Part shown: positions 42,975 to 52,234 of the stretch, one piece after another
Layout of the letters: each line of letters starts with the position of its first letter
How positions within the stretch are numbered: the first letter of the stretch is position 1
Origin: Pseudoclavibacter sp. AY1H1
GTDB lineage: Bacteria > Actinomycetota > Actinomycetes > Actinomycetales > Microbacteriaceae
Reading direction: 5' to 3'
NCBI RefSeq assembly: GCF_002931055.1
Contig: NZ_PSXX01000001.1
Span: 186,001 to 250,000, forward strand
Length of the DNA: 64,000 nt
Position numbers and translations under genes: made by a program
The notes under the pieces: generated by a model
Told to the model about the DNA's origin: nothing
The model's database searches: none
What the model saw: the letters and a program-made list of their open reading frames with translations, nothing else

Positions 42975-44444
42975 ATGAGTCAAGAGCTGCACACCCTCGG
43001 CGCCGTCAGGCAGAGGCAGCTGCTCGCGAGCGGCGAGCTCTCGCCGGTGGCGCTCACGAGCGCCTACCTGGCACGTCTGGACGCGGACGGGGGTGCATCC
43101 GGAGCCTTCATCACCGTGACCGCGGACCGCGCGTTGGAGCGAGCTCGAGCGCTCGAGCGGGAACCCTCGTCCGCATCTCGCCGCGGAGACCGGCACGAGG
43201 CTCCGCTCTGGGGGATGCCCTTCGCTGACAAGGACCTCGAACCGCGCGCCGACGTGCCGACCTCCTTCGGCTCGCGTGCCTTCGCCGGGTACGTGCCGGA
43301 GGAGAGCTCGCCACTGGTCGAGACCATGGACGCCGCCGGCGGCATCAGCCTGGGGAAGACGAACACGCCCGAGTTCGGTCTCCCCGCCTACACCGAGAAC
43401 GCCGTGGCCCCGCCGGCGGTCACCCCGTGGGGTGCCGGGCTCGGGGCCGGCGGCTCGTCGGGAGGCGCGGCGGCGGCTGTCGCAGCCGGCCTCATTCCGT
43501 TCGCGCCGGGGTCGGACGGTGGCGGGTCCATCCGCATCCCCGCTTCCGCCTGCGGTCTGGTCGGTCTCAAGCCGAGCCGGGGCCGAGTCCCGGGTGGGTC
43601 GGGCGTCGGCTCTCTCGCGGGGCTCCCCGTCTCGGGCCCCATCGCGAGGAGCACGGCGGATGCCGCGCTCCTGCTCGACGGGATGATCGCCCGGCGCGGG
43701 GACGGCAGCCAGGCCGACCGGAGCGCCCTCACGGCACCGGCGGGGGAGCGTTCCTACCTCGACGCCCTGGACGCACCCCTTCAGAAGCTGCGGATCGGCG
43801 TCAACTGCTGGTCGCCGTGGTCCACGGAGTACGAGATCGCGCTCGACGACGACGTCGCCGCGGTCTTCGAGGCCGCCAAGGAGCAGCTCTCGCGACTCGG
43901 ACACGAGCTCGTGCCGGTCACGCCGACGGACGCGCCCGAGTACTTCGACGCATTCCGAACGGTGTGGCAGGCCGGTGCGTCGACGATCCCCCTGGAGGGG
44001 CCAGCGCTGGAGACCCTGGAGCCCCTCACCCGGTGGCTCGTCGGCGTCGGACGGACGAAGGGTGCCGCGGAGCTGGCTGCCTCGCTCGCGTCGCTCGCCG
44101 CGTTCGAGCGTTCGATCATCCGCCAGTACTCGGACGTCGACGTCGTCCTGACCCCGACGCTCGCGATGACGCCTCGGCCGCTCGGCTGGTTCGATGCGGG
44201 CGACGGGGAGCGGAACTTCGAGCAGCAGTGCCAGTACACGCCTTACACGTCCTACGTGAACGTCACCGGGCTGCCGGCCATCACCATGCCCGTCGGGTTC
44301 GCGAACGGCCTGCCGGCGGGGGTGCAGGCCATCGGTCGGCCGGGCGACGAGGCGACGCTCCTTCGGCTGTCGCTGCAGCTCGAGCGTGAGATCGACTGGC
44401 CGAGCAGGTACCCGCCCGCCTGGGATGGCGCGGCGCGTCCCTGA
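42975..44444 (+). CDS. Amidase-signature family hydrolase
   Basis: A 489-residue amidase. The catalytic triad is clear: Lys 86 (PFADKD), cis-Ser in GGSSGG (159-164) and Ser 185 in GSDGGGSIRIP. An AAAGG ribosome site lies before the ATG. The C-terminal motif LPAITMPVGFANGLPAGVQ is typical for the family. It acts on an amide substrate; it is not obviously GatA because gatB/gatC are absent nearby. Confidence 0.9.
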   Translation: MSQELHTLGAVRQRQLLASGELSPVALTSAYLARLDADGGASGAFITVTADRALERARALEREPSSASRRGDRHEAPLWGMPFADKDLEPRADVPTSFGSRAFAGYVPEESSPLVETMDAAGGISLGKTNTPEFGLPAYTENAVAPPAVTPWGAGLGAGGSSGGAAAAVAAGLIPFAPGSDGGGSIRIPASACGLVGLKPSRGRVPGGSGVGSLAGLPVSGPIARSTADAALLLDGMIARRGDGSQADRSALTAPAGERSYLDALDAPLQKLRIGVNCWSPWSTEYEIALDDDVAAVFEAAKEQLSRLGHELVPVTPTDAPEYFDAFRTVWQAGASTIPLEGPALETLEPLTRWLVGVGRTKGAAELAASLASLAAFERSIIRQYSDVDVVLTPTLAMTPRPLGWFDAGDGERNFEQQCQYTPYTSYVNVTGLPAITMPVGFANGLPAGVQAIGRPGDEATLLRLSLQLEREIDWPSRYPPAWDGAARP

Positions 44445-44450
44445 GGCTGC

Positions 44451-44846
44451 TCAGCTCTTCGATGCGGGGCGTCGGCGGGCCGGGAGGTAGTTGCCGTCCT
44501 CGAGTCCCGCCTCGATCTCGAAGCGGTTCTTGAGCGGGTCGAAGCCGGCGAGCCAGTAGAGCGGCGGGAACAGGAAGCCGTAGCGCTTCCACTGCTCGAC
44601 GTGCACGCGCTCGTGGCGGAACACCCGTTCGCCGACGGTGTCGCGAGTGAGGTAGACCCGGCCGACGCACGTCCCGCCCCGGCGGAACGCCCACTTGGGC
44701 AGGCCACTGCAGACGATGAGCCCGTCGTGGTTCTCGACGCGGCCCGTGGAGAGCGGCACGCCGACCGCGAGTCCGACGGCCGTCGCCGCGTGGTAGCCGA
44801 GCCGTGACAGCGGCGAATCGAGGAACACGCTCTTCAAGAGGTTCAT
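44451..44846 (-). CDS. Small protein with an HExxH-type motif
   Basis: A 131-residue protein. HERVHVEQW (near residue 78) has the HExxH pattern of zinc metallopeptidases, and the C-terminal half reads FLFPPLYWLAGFDPLKNRFE. The family is common in Actinobacteria and is often labelled Fe-S oxidoreductase, but no cysteine cluster is visible here. The ATG lies 107 bases past the end of the PspA gene, on the same strand. Function unknown. Confidence 0.65.
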   Translation of the reverse strand: MNLLKSVFLDSPLSRLGYHAATAVGLAVGVPLSTGRVENHDGLIVCSGLPKWAFRRGGTCVGRVYLTRDTVGERVFRHERVHVEQWKRYGFLFPPLYWLAGFDPLKNRFEIEAGLEDGNYLPARRRPASKS

Positions 44847-44953
44847 GGGTGAGGACCTTCGTTCGCTGGTGCGTTGGCGGCTGGAAAGGAGGACGCCGCT
44901 GAGACCCGACCGTGTGAGACGGGTCCCAGCGGCGAACGCTTGCGCTGGGAGGC

Positions 44954-45709
44954 TTAGAAGCTCTGCTCCGGCGCGTCGATGGCGGCAGGTGCGCGCTGGC
45001 CCTGCTTGAGCGCGGCGAGCCGGGCCTCGACCTCGGTCAGCTTGCCGAGGTCCTCGAGCTGGTTGAACTGCGAGTCGAGGCTCGAGGTCTGCAGCTCCTG
45101 CTGGCCGCGCACGAGCGCCTCCTGCCGGCGGACCTTCTCCTCGAAGCGACCCAGGTCGCTGGTCGGGTCCATCACGTTGATGCTGCCGAGGGCCTCGTTG
45201 ACCTTCTGCTGCGCCTCGGCCGTCTTGGCGCGGGCCGCGAGCTGGTCGCGCTTCGTGCCGAGCTGGCGGAGCTTCTCGCGCATGCCGTCGAGGCCGCCCT
45301 TGAGCTGCTCGACGACCTGCGTCTGGGTGCGGATCTGCGGCTCGGCCGTGCGAGCTTCCGTCTCGGACTCGATCTGGCGCGACAGGGCCACCTTCGCGAG
45401 GTTGTCGAACTTCTGCGCGTCGACCTCGTCGTTCGCCGCGCGCAGCTCGTCGGCCTTGCGGCTGGCGGCGAGGGCCTTGTTGCCCCATTCGGACGCGGCC
45501 TGGACGTCTTCCCGGTAGTCGTCCTCGAGCATGCGAAGCTGGCCGATGGTCTGCGCGATCGCCGCCTCCGCCTCCTTGATGTTCGAGCTGAAGTCGCGGA
45601 TGAGCTGGTCGATCATGAGCTGCGGGTCTTCCGCGTTGTCGATGAGCGAGTTGATGTTGGCGCGGACGAGCTGGCTGATTCGTCCGAAGATGGACTGCTT
45701 GTTGGACAT
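44954..45709 (-). CDS. pspA: PspA/IM30 family membrane-stress protein
   Basis: A 251-residue coiled-coil protein starting MSNKQSIFGRISQLVRANIN, typical of the ESCRT-III-like PspA/Vipp1 family that supports the membrane under envelope stress. Nearly the whole protein is predicted helix with heptad-like Leu, Ala and Glu; GSINVMDPTSDLGRFEEKV marks the known helical hairpin. It is downstream of the TPM-domain gene on the same strand. Confidence 0.9.
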   Translation of the reverse strand: MSNKQSIFGRISQLVRANINSLIDNAEDPQLMIDQLIRDFSSNIKEAEAAIAQTIGQLRMLEDDYREDVQAASEWGNKALAASRKADELRAANDEVDAQKFDNLAKVALSRQIESETEARTAEPQIRTQTQVVEQLKGGLDGMREKLRQLGTKRDQLAARAKTAEAQQKVNEALGSINVMDPTSDLGRFEEKVRRQEALVRGQQELQTSSLDSQFNQLEDLGKLTEVEARLAALKQGQRAPAAIDAPEQSF

Positions 45710-45798
45710 CGAGTGCTTCCTTTTCGCTGGTGATCCGTGATGAGTGGCCGTGATGTGTCGGAGTGATCGTGGAGCGCTGCCTCCGCGCTGGGTGCGCG

Positions 45799-47943
45799 TC
45801 AGCGCCTTCTGCCGCCGCCCGAGGAGCGGAAGCCCCCTCCCGAGGAGCGGAAGCCGCCAGATGAGCGGAAGCCCGACGAGCCGCCGCCCGATCGGCGGCC
45901 AGAGCCGCCGCCCCACGAGCTGCCGCCGCCCCAGGAGCTTCGGCTTGAGGAGCCGCTGTTGCTGATGAGACCGCCGAGGATACCGCCCAGGAGTCCGGAG
46001 TTGAAGCTGCTGTTGGAGTTCGAACCCGAGGACACACCCCAGCTCTGCTCGTAGCCGCTGCGCTGCATCTGCACCTGGCTTCTCGCCTGCTCTGTGGCCC
46101 GCTCGGCAAGGCTGATGGCGCTCTTGGCGCGCTGCATCGCCTCTTCAGGCTGAGTGGCCGCGAGCTGCTCCGCCGTGCGGAGCTCGGTCTCCGCCTGCTG
46201 GATTCGCGCGCGCGGCTCGCTCTCCACGGCACCTCGACGTGCGTCGATGAACTGGAGTCCGCCCGTGACGGCGGAGCGAGCCTGGGCGAGGGCGACGTCG
46301 AGCTGTCTGCGCAGCCCCGCCAGGCGCTCGTGCTCCTGGAGGAGCGACGCGATCGCTGCGTCGAGGGCCTCGTCCGCCTCCCTGAGGCCTCCGAGCGTCC
46401 TGAGCGGATCTGCGGCCGAGGCGCTGCCGGAGCGGGCCCTGGCGATCGCCTCCTGGGCGGTGGCCTGCGCGGCGGCGGCGGCGGCGGCGACATCCGGCTG
46501 CAGCGACGCCTGCTGGACGAGCTGGGTACTGCGCGCGAGACCGGCCTCCAGCTCGCCGATCTCCTGGCGGATGAGCTGCTCCGCGTTCTCGAGGTCGCTG
46601 GCGGCGGCGCCGATGGAGCCCAGAACCGAGGTCACCTGCGAGAGCGCGAGCTGCGCGTCGCCGATATCGACGGCGGCTGGCCCCGTCCGTCCCTCACGGA
46701 GACCGCTATCTGCGTTCTGCGTCTCGGTGCGCGCGAGCGCAAGCAGCTCGCGAGCGTGGCTGGTCGAGTCGTCGACCGTGGAGAGCGCCTGCGGGCTGTA
46801 GCGGGCGCGGAGCGCCGTCAGCTGGGACTCGGCGCCCTGCATCTGTCCTTCGAGTCGATCGAGTTCGCCGCGGACCTGCCTAAGCAGCTCTGGCGCGTTG
46901 CGCTCCATGTCCCGGAGCTTCTCGAAGCGCGCTGCCTGTTCGGCGACGCGTTGCTCTGCCAGGTTCACGAAACCGAGGATGGCCTCGTTCATCTGCATCT
47001 GGGCTGGCAGCGGCTCTGGTTCGGTGTCGAGGTACTGGCCCTGGACGCCGAACGCACGACGCAGCTGCTCGCGGGCATCCGCCACCGCTGCCCGGTATTC
47101 GGCAACCGGCTCGGGTCCGAACTGCGCCTCGGCGAAGCTGACCTCCTGGTCGGCGGAGTTCACCAGGTTGTCGACCCTGACGAGCTCGCCGGCCGCGCGC
47201 TGCGCGAGCTGCTCGAGTTGCGCCTTCTGCTCGGCCTCCGTCGCCTGCTGGCCCTTCTTCTTCTTGCGCCGAGCGCTGAGCACGACGAAGAGGATGATGA
47301 GGGCGACCACGACGATGAACCCGCCAACGAAGAGGAAGATCGTGCCGACGGCGGCACCCGTCACGAGTTCGCCGCCACCGGCGCCGCCGCTGGTCGTGCC
47401 GGCACCGGTGAGCTCCTGGCGGATCGAGTCCGCCGCCGAGATAGCGGCCTGACCGTACTGCCCGGAGTCGAGGTTCGGGGCGATCGACTGCGTCTCGATG
47501 TCGCGCAGGGCACCGTCGCCCAGGGGGAACGCGCTGTCGGTGTTGAGTCCGAAGTCGAGCTGGTCGACACCGACGTACAGGATGACGGCCTCGGAGCCGA
47601 GGTCGTTGGCCGAAGCGAACTCGCTGGCCCAGTCGAACCCGGAGCTCGGGTTGGAGAAGCGATCGACGATCGCGAAGTACATCGTGTAGTCGGTCTCGGC
47701 CTCGAGTGTCGAGATCGCCTGCTCGATATCGGAGGTGTCGCCGGTGACGAGCCCATTCGGGTCGAAGATGTGGCCCTGCGGCGAGCCGGGGCTCTCGGCC
47801 GGGGCTATTGCGGTGGAGGAGCCGGAGGAAGTGATCGGAGAGACCTCGGCGGATGCTGGCGCACTCGTTCCGAGGAGTGCTGCGGCAGCGATGCCGAGCA
47901 GAGCGAGCGCACGACGCACGGAGACCCCTTTCTGGCCGGTCAT
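45799..47943 (-). CDS. TPM-domain membrane protein with coiled coil and Gly/Ser tail
   Basis: A 714-residue protein. A signal peptide (1-35, ending ASAE) is followed by a TPM (YgcG-like) domain at about 50-175, with the ADP-like core EAVILYVGVDQLDFGLNTD. One membrane helix lies at about 200-222, followed by KKKKG, then a long coiled coil of about 400 residues. The last 80 residues are Ser/Gly/Arg-rich with RSSGGFRSSGGG repeats. So the TPM domain is outside and the coiled coil inside. It probably acts with PspA (next gene), since both are envelope coiled-coil proteins. Confidence 0.85.
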   Translation of the reverse strand: MTGQKGVSVRRALALLGIAAAALLGTSAPASAEVSPITSSGSSTAIAPAESPGSPQGHIFDPNGLVTGDTSDIEQAISTLEAETDYTMYFAIVDRFSNPSSGFDWASEFASANDLGSEAVILYVGVDQLDFGLNTDSAFPLGDGALRDIETQSIAPNLDSGQYGQAAISAADSIRQELTGAGTTSGGAGGGELVTGAAVGTIFLFVGGFIVVVALIILFVVLSARRKKKKGQQATEAEQKAQLEQLAQRAAGELVRVDNLVNSADQEVSFAEAQFGPEPVAEYRAAVADAREQLRRAFGVQGQYLDTEPEPLPAQMQMNEAILGFVNLAEQRVAEQAARFEKLRDMERNAPELLRQVRGELDRLEGQMQGAESQLTALRARYSPQALSTVDDSTSHARELLALARTETQNADSGLREGRTGPAAVDIGDAQLALSQVTSVLGSIGAAASDLENAEQLIRQEIGELEAGLARSTQLVQQASLQPDVAAAAAAAQATAQEAIARARSGSASAADPLRTLGGLREADEALDAAIASLLQEHERLAGLRRQLDVALAQARSAVTGGLQFIDARRGAVESEPRARIQQAETELRTAEQLAATQPEEAMQRAKSAISLAERATEQARSQVQMQRSGYEQSWGVSSGSNSNSSFNSGLLGGILGGLISNSGSSSRSSWGGGSSWGGGSGRRSGGGSSGFRSSGGFRSSGGGFRSSGGGRRR

Positions 47944-48114
47944 CGGCCTTCTCCGTAACGCTAGCGGGGTGTAGCCGTGAAGAACGTGATTGTTGTGCGC
48001 GTGGTGACGCCACGAGTGAACAGGCGGCGAACAGCGCCTGTCGCAGGTGAGCGCTTGGTGACGATCCGGGGTCGATGTGTGATTCCACATGGAGTTCCGT
48101 AGAATTGTCGCGCA

Positions 48115-48141
48115 CCGGACAAGCACTCCTTGTCCGGTTTT
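48115..48141 (+). terminator. Terminator-like hairpin at the 5' end of the DivIVA-like transcript
   Basis: Perfect 9-bp arms 48115-48123 and 48129-48137 followed by TTTT (48138-48141). TAGAAT at 48100-48105 would place the transcription start at about 48112, so the hairpin would be the first thing transcribed before the GTG at 48166. It may be an attenuator or a stabilising 5' hairpin. Confidence 0.5.
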
Positions 48142-48165
48142 CACATGAGACACCGGAGGTTCAAC

Positions 48166-48468
48166 GTGCGAAGTGAAGATGTACGCACCAAGCGTTTCAA
48201 CGCGCTGAAGTTCGACGGATGCTACGACGTCCGAGAGGTCGACCAGTTCCTCGACCAAGCCGCCGCCGCGCTCGAGGCGTACGAGAGGGGCCTGCGGGAG
48301 CAGGCGCAGATCGTCAGGTCCCACGAGGTCGAGGCCGTCAAGTTCACGTCCCGCGTCTACGAGCGCGGCTACTCCGCCCAGGAGGTGGATGTCTTCCTCG
48401 AGCAGCTCGCGGAGGCGCTCGGCAGCTACGAGACAGAGTCCGGCGCCGAGGGGCTCGCGCAGCGCTGA
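48166..48468 (+). CDS. Short DivIVA-domain protein
   Basis: A 100-residue protein made almost entirely of two DivIVA-type repeats: RFNALKFDGCYDVREVDQFLDQ (about 8-29) and VYERGYSAQEVDVFLEQL (about 63-80), each followed by a short helix. I chose GTG 48166 because GGAGG (48155-48159) is correctly spaced; an upstream ATG at 48145 would precede that site. Full-length DivIVA/Wag31 has a long coiled coil that this protein lacks. It may be a septal or polar adaptor. Confidence 0.75.
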   Translation: MRSEDVRTKRFNALKFDGCYDVREVDQFLDQAAAALEAYERGLREQAQIVRSHEVEAVKFTSRVYERGYSAQEVDVFLEQLAEALGSYETESGAEGLAQR

Positions 48469-48494
48469 GCGACAGGCGCGCCTCAGGAGGGCTT

Positions 48495-48510
48495 GTTAGG
48501 CTGGCCTAAC
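48495..48510. promoter_or_regulatory. IdeR/DtxR iron box
   Basis: GTTAGGCTGGCCTAAC is a perfect palindrome with 7-bp arms and matches the DtxR/IdeR operator consensus (TTAGG...CCTAA). It overlaps a possible -10 (TAGGCT, 48497-48502) about 30 bases before the start of the siderophore-interacting protein gene, so iron-loaded IdeR should repress it. Confidence 0.8.
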
Positions 48511-48536
48511 TCACCCCGAACGAGGAGCCCATAACC

Positions 48537-49367
48537 GTGACAGACGTCGTTACCCAGAAGCCCCGCAAGCGGGGACCCACCGTCCGCCTGAGTGTGGAGC
48601 GCACCGAGCGGCTCAGTCGCTCGCTGGTCCGGGTCCACTTCCTCGGGGCAGACCTCGACGACTTCGACCTCGAGCACGCCGACACCTACCTGAAGCTGCA
48701 CTTCGGCGGAGGCGTCGGCGAGCTCGAGCTGCCGTTCGATCTCCAAGAGCTCCGCGCGACGCTTCCCACCGAGCAGGTCCCCGTCCGGCGCACCTACACG
48801 GTTCGCGGGATCGACCGCGCGAGCGGGACGGTCTCCGTCGATTTCGTCGTCCATGGCGACGCAGGTGTCGCCGGCCCGTGGGCTCGCGACGCGAAGCCGG
48901 GCGACGTCATCGTGGCCACGACACCGCACGGTGCCTACTCGCCGCTCCCCGAGAGCGACTGGCATCTCATCTGCGGTGACGAGTCCGCACTCCCGGCGAT
49001 CGCCCGAACCCTCGAAGTGCTCCCCGAGGACGCGAAGGGCGCGGTCCTCGTGGAGGTAGCCGGGGAGGAGGACCACATCGAGCTCGCGGCCCCGACGGGG
49101 GTCAGCGTCCAGTGGCTCCACCGAGGCGAGCATGGCGGGTTCGACCAGCAGCTGATCGCGGCAGCCGTCGAGGACCTGGCGTTCCCTGATGGGCTCGTGC
49201 AGGTCTTCGCACACGGCGAGCGCGAGCAGATGAAGCGACTCAGGAAGATCTTCTCCGCCCGTGGCGTCGAGCGCTCGCAGCTCTCCCTCTCCGGCTACTG
49301 GGCCGCAGGACGCACGGAAGACGCCTTCCAGAGCGAGAAGCGCGAGCCCGTCGGCCAGATCTTCTGA
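48537..49367 (+). CDS. Siderophore-interacting protein (ViuB/YqjH family)
   Basis: A 276-residue flavin-dependent ferric-siderophore reductase. FAD-binding motif RRTYTVRG is near residue 84; the NADP-binding part includes HLICGDESALPAIARTL; and the C-terminal LSGYWAAGRTEDAFQSEK is a family signature. GTG start after GAGGAG. A clear iron box lies upstream. It releases iron from imported siderophores in the cytosol. No siderophore uptake genes are in this window. Confidence 0.9.
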   Translation: MTDVVTQKPRKRGPTVRLSVERTERLSRSLVRVHFLGADLDDFDLEHADTYLKLHFGGGVGELELPFDLQELRATLPTEQVPVRRTYTVRGIDRASGTVSVDFVVHGDAGVAGPWARDAKPGDVIVATTPHGAYSPLPESDWHLICGDESALPAIARTLEVLPEDAKGAVLVEVAGEEDHIELAAPTGVSVQWLHRGEHGGFDQQLIAAAVEDLAFPDGLVQVFAHGEREQMKRLRKIFSARGVERSQLSLSGYWAAGRTEDAFQSEKREPVGQIF

Positions 49368-49388
49368 TCCGGCGAGCTCGCCCTCCCG

Positions 49389-50906
49389 CTACCAGGAGCC
49401 GGGCTTGTAGTCCTTGAGGAAGACCCCGAAGAGATCCTCGCCCGACTCGCCGCGCACGATCGGGTCGTAGACGCGGGCCGCACCGTCGACGAGGTCGAGG
49501 GGGGCGTGGAATCCCTCCTCGGCGAGGCGGATCTTCGTGAAATGGGGCCGCTCATCCGTGATCCAGCCGGTGTCGACGGCGGTCATGAGGATGCGGTCGC
49601 TCTCGAACATCTCCCGAGCGCTGGTGCGCGTGAGCATGTTCAGGGCCGCCTTCGCCATGTTCGTGTGGGGGTGGCCCGGGCCCTTGTAGCCGCGTCCGAA
49701 GACCCCCTCCATCGCGGAGACGTTGACGATGTAGGTGCGGCGCGCCGATGACGCCTTGAGCGCGCCACGGAGCCTGCTCACGAGCAGGAACGGTGCCGTC
49801 ATGTTCGCGAGCTGCACTTCGAGCATCTCGAGGGGCTCGACCTCGTCGACGTGCTGCGTCCACGAGTTGATGTGCAGCTCGTCCGGGAGCAGGCCGCCCG
49901 CGTCGATGGCGGTGCCAGCCGCGAGCCGCTCGAGCGACGAGGAGCCGGCAGTCATGGCGTCTGCGGTCAGCTCCTCGGCCGTGCGTCCCGCCGCCGAGGA
50001 CAGGATCGGGTGCGCGGCGACCGACTCCGCCAGGGCGAGCGGGTGCGCGTCGTTCGTGTGCCCGAAGGTCACGAGCTCGGGAAGCGGCCCGTCCGGCAGC
50101 GGCGCGAGCTCCGCCTCGACGAGCGGCGCGTAGGAGCCGGGGGAGCGGCGCACCGTCTGGGCGGCATTGTTGATGAGGATGTCCAGCGGGCCAGCGGCCG
50201 TGACGGAGTCGGCGAGGCCCATGACCTGTGCGGGATCACGGAGGTCGATGCCGACGATCTTGAGCCGGTCGATCCACTCCGGCGAGTCAGGCAGGGCCGA
50301 GAACCGGCGGACGGCGTCGCGCGGGAAGCGCGTCGTGATCGTCGTGTGGGCGCCGTCGCGGAGCAGCCGCAGCGCGATGTACATCCCGATCTTCGCTCGA
50401 CCGCCCGTGAGCAGGGCCCGCTTGCCAGTCAGGTCGGCGCGCGCATCGCGCTTCGAGTGGCTGAAGGCGGCGCATTCTGGGCAGAGCTGGTGGTAGAAGG
50501 CGTCGACCACCGTGTACGGCTGCTTGCAGATATAGCAGGCGCGTGGCTTGAGCAGCTCGCCGGCCGTCGGGGCGGTCGTCGACGTCGAGATCGGGATGCC
50601 GCGGGTCTCGTCGTCGATGCGGTCCGGTGCGCCCGTGGCGGTCGCGGCGACGACGGCCTTGTCGGCGTCGGCGATGCGCTGGCGCTTCGCGGCGCGCCCG
50701 ACGCGCTTCACGTCCTTGAAGAACTGCGCCGTCGCCCGACGGACCGTGATGAAGTCCGGGTCCTCGCGGTCGTAGGCGGAGAGCTGCTCGAGCACGCGCA
50801 AGGTCGTCGCGAGGTCGGCCTCGGCGATGCGCTCTGGCGCGAATTCCGCGCCGTCGGTCTCTTCTGGCGTCGCCGTGGGCGTCTCGTCTGGGGTCTCGGA
50901 AGGCAC
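49389..50906 (-). CDS. SDR-fold protein with an N-terminal zinc ribbon
   Basis: A 505-residue protein from GTG 50906. Residues 1-125 are acidic and helical. Then comes a zinc ribbon (CYICKQPY and CPEC, about 124-146), and then a Rossmann SDR domain with TGGRAKIGMYIALRLL. The Tyr of the usual Tyr-x3-Lys is missing: the sequence is HTNMAKAALNML, so Thr stands where Tyr is expected, although the Lys and an upstream Ser (VNVSAMEG) remain. NINNAAQTV is also kept in altered form (LINNAAQTVRR). It may bind NAD without a normal SDR reaction. The stop is 22 bases from the convergent sip gene. Confidence 0.75.
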   Translation of the reverse strand: MPSETPDETPTATPEETDGAEFAPERIAEADLATTLRVLEQLSAYDREDPDFITVRRATAQFFKDVKRVGRAAKRQRIADADKAVVAATATGAPDRIDDETRGIPISTSTTAPTAGELLKPRACYICKQPYTVVDAFYHQLCPECAAFSHSKRDARADLTGKRALLTGGRAKIGMYIALRLLRDGAHTTITTRFPRDAVRRFSALPDSPEWIDRLKIVGIDLRDPAQVMGLADSVTAAGPLDILINNAAQTVRRSPGSYAPLVEAELAPLPDGPLPELVTFGHTNDAHPLALAESVAAHPILSSAAGRTAEELTADAMTAGSSSLERLAAGTAIDAGGLLPDELHINSWTQHVDEVEPLEMLEVQLANMTAPFLLVSRLRGALKASSARRTYIVNVSAMEGVFGRGYKGPGHPHTNMAKAALNMLTRTSAREMFESDRILMTAVDTGWITDERPHFTKIRLAEEGFHAPLDLVDGAARVYDPIVRGESGEDLFGVFLKDYKPGSW

Positions 50907-50980
50907 ACGAGATTGTAGAGGCCAGCGGGCAGGCGCGCCACACGCGCCCACCCGCCGGCCTCGCGGGCCTCACCCCTCGA

Positions 50981-52234
50981 CTAGGAGGCGACCGCCCTCG
51001 GCGCCCCCATGCCGGGGTCGATCTGGTCCGGGCCGTTCGCCGACGGGCGCACGTCGAAGTCGAAGATCGCCGTGGGCAGATAGACGGTGGAGCACGAGTT
51101 CGGGATGTCGACGACGCCGGAGAGTCGACCCTCGATGGGGGCCGAGCCGAGGAGCAGGTAGGCCTGCTCCGGTGCGTAGCCAAACTTCGTGAGGTAGTCG
51201 ATCGCGTGCAGGCACGCCCGCTGGTAGGACAGATGGGAGTCGAGGTAGCGCTGCTCCCCGTCGAGCGTGACCGACGTGCCGGAGAACGCGATCCACTCGC
51301 TGTAGTTGGGCTCCACATTGCCCGGCATGAAGATGGCGTTCTCCGAGACGCCGTACGTCTCCATGCCTCCCTTGATCAGGTCGACGCGCACATCCATGAA
51401 GCCGCCCATCTCGATGGCGCCGCAGAAGGTGATCTCCCCATCGCCCTGGGAGAAGTGCAGGTCGCCCATCGACAGGTTCGCGCCGTCGACGAAGACGGGG
51501 TAGAAGATGCGGGTGCCCTTCGAGAGGTTCTTGATGTCCTGGTTGCCGCCGTTCTCGCGCGGGGGAGCCGTCCTGGCGGCCTCGCCGGCGACACGATCGA
51601 ACTCGGAATCCGGGAGCGAGCCGAGCACGGCGAACTGCGGCTCCGGCGGCAGCGCGAGTGGCGGCACCCTGCCTGGGTCGGTCGCGATGAGCTTTCCCTC
51701 ACGCGCGTTCCACTTCGCCAGCAGCTCCGCCGACGGAGCCGTCCCCATGAGGCCCGGGTGGATGAGGCCCGTGAAGGACACCCCGGGCACGTGACGTGAC
51801 GTGGCCGTCTGGCCGCTGAAGTCCCAGATCGCCTTGTAGGCGTCCGGGAACTGATCGGTGAGGAACCCTCCGCCGTTCTCCTTCGCGAAAATTCCCGTGT
51901 AGCCCCACCCCTGGCCTGCGAGCGGACCCTTCTCCTGAGGAATCGGGCCGACGTCGAGGATGTCGACGATGAGGAGGTCGCCAGGTTTCGCACCCTCGAT
52001 CCGGAACGGCCCGCTCAGCTTGTGCACCGTCAGCAGCGGCGCGTTCAGGATGTCCTCTGCGGAGTCGTCGTTGACGATCGCCCCGTCGAACCACTCCCGG
52101 CAGTCGACGCGGAACTCGTCGCCGGGCTTCACCGTCGCGACCGGCGGGATCTCCGGATGCCACCTGTTGTGGCCGATCTTCTCCTGGTCCTCGAACTTCT
52201 TCGTCGAGTCGAGTGGAAACAGCACGTCTGGCAT
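50981..52234 (-). CDS. fmdA: Formamidase/acetamidase
   Basis: A 417-residue enzyme hydrolysing formamide (or acetamide) to formate and ammonia. It shows the family start MPDVLFPLDSTKKFEDQ, GWGYTGIFAKENGGGFLTD, and the metal or active-site region GDLHFSQGDGEITFCGAIEMGG. Its fmdB gene lies 78 bases upstream on the same strand, the classic pairing. It likely helps scavenge nitrogen. Confidence 0.92.
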   Translation of the reverse strand: MPDVLFPLDSTKKFEDQEKIGHNRWHPEIPPVATVKPGDEFRVDCREWFDGAIVNDDSAEDILNAPLLTVHKLSGPFRIEGAKPGDLLIVDILDVGPIPQEKGPLAGQGWGYTGIFAKENGGGFLTDQFPDAYKAIWDFSGQTATSRHVPGVSFTGLIHPGLMGTAPSAELLAKWNAREGKLIATDPGRVPPLALPPEPQFAVLGSLPDSEFDRVAGEAARTAPPRENGGNQDIKNLSKGTRIFYPVFVDGANLSMGDLHFSQGDGEITFCGAIEMGGFMDVRVDLIKGGMETYGVSENAIFMPGNVEPNYSEWIAFSGTSVTLDGEQRYLDSHLSYQRACLHAIDYLTKFGYAPEQAYLLLGSAPIEGRLSGVVDIPNSCSTVYLPTAIFDFDVRPSANGPDQIDPGMGAPRAVAS

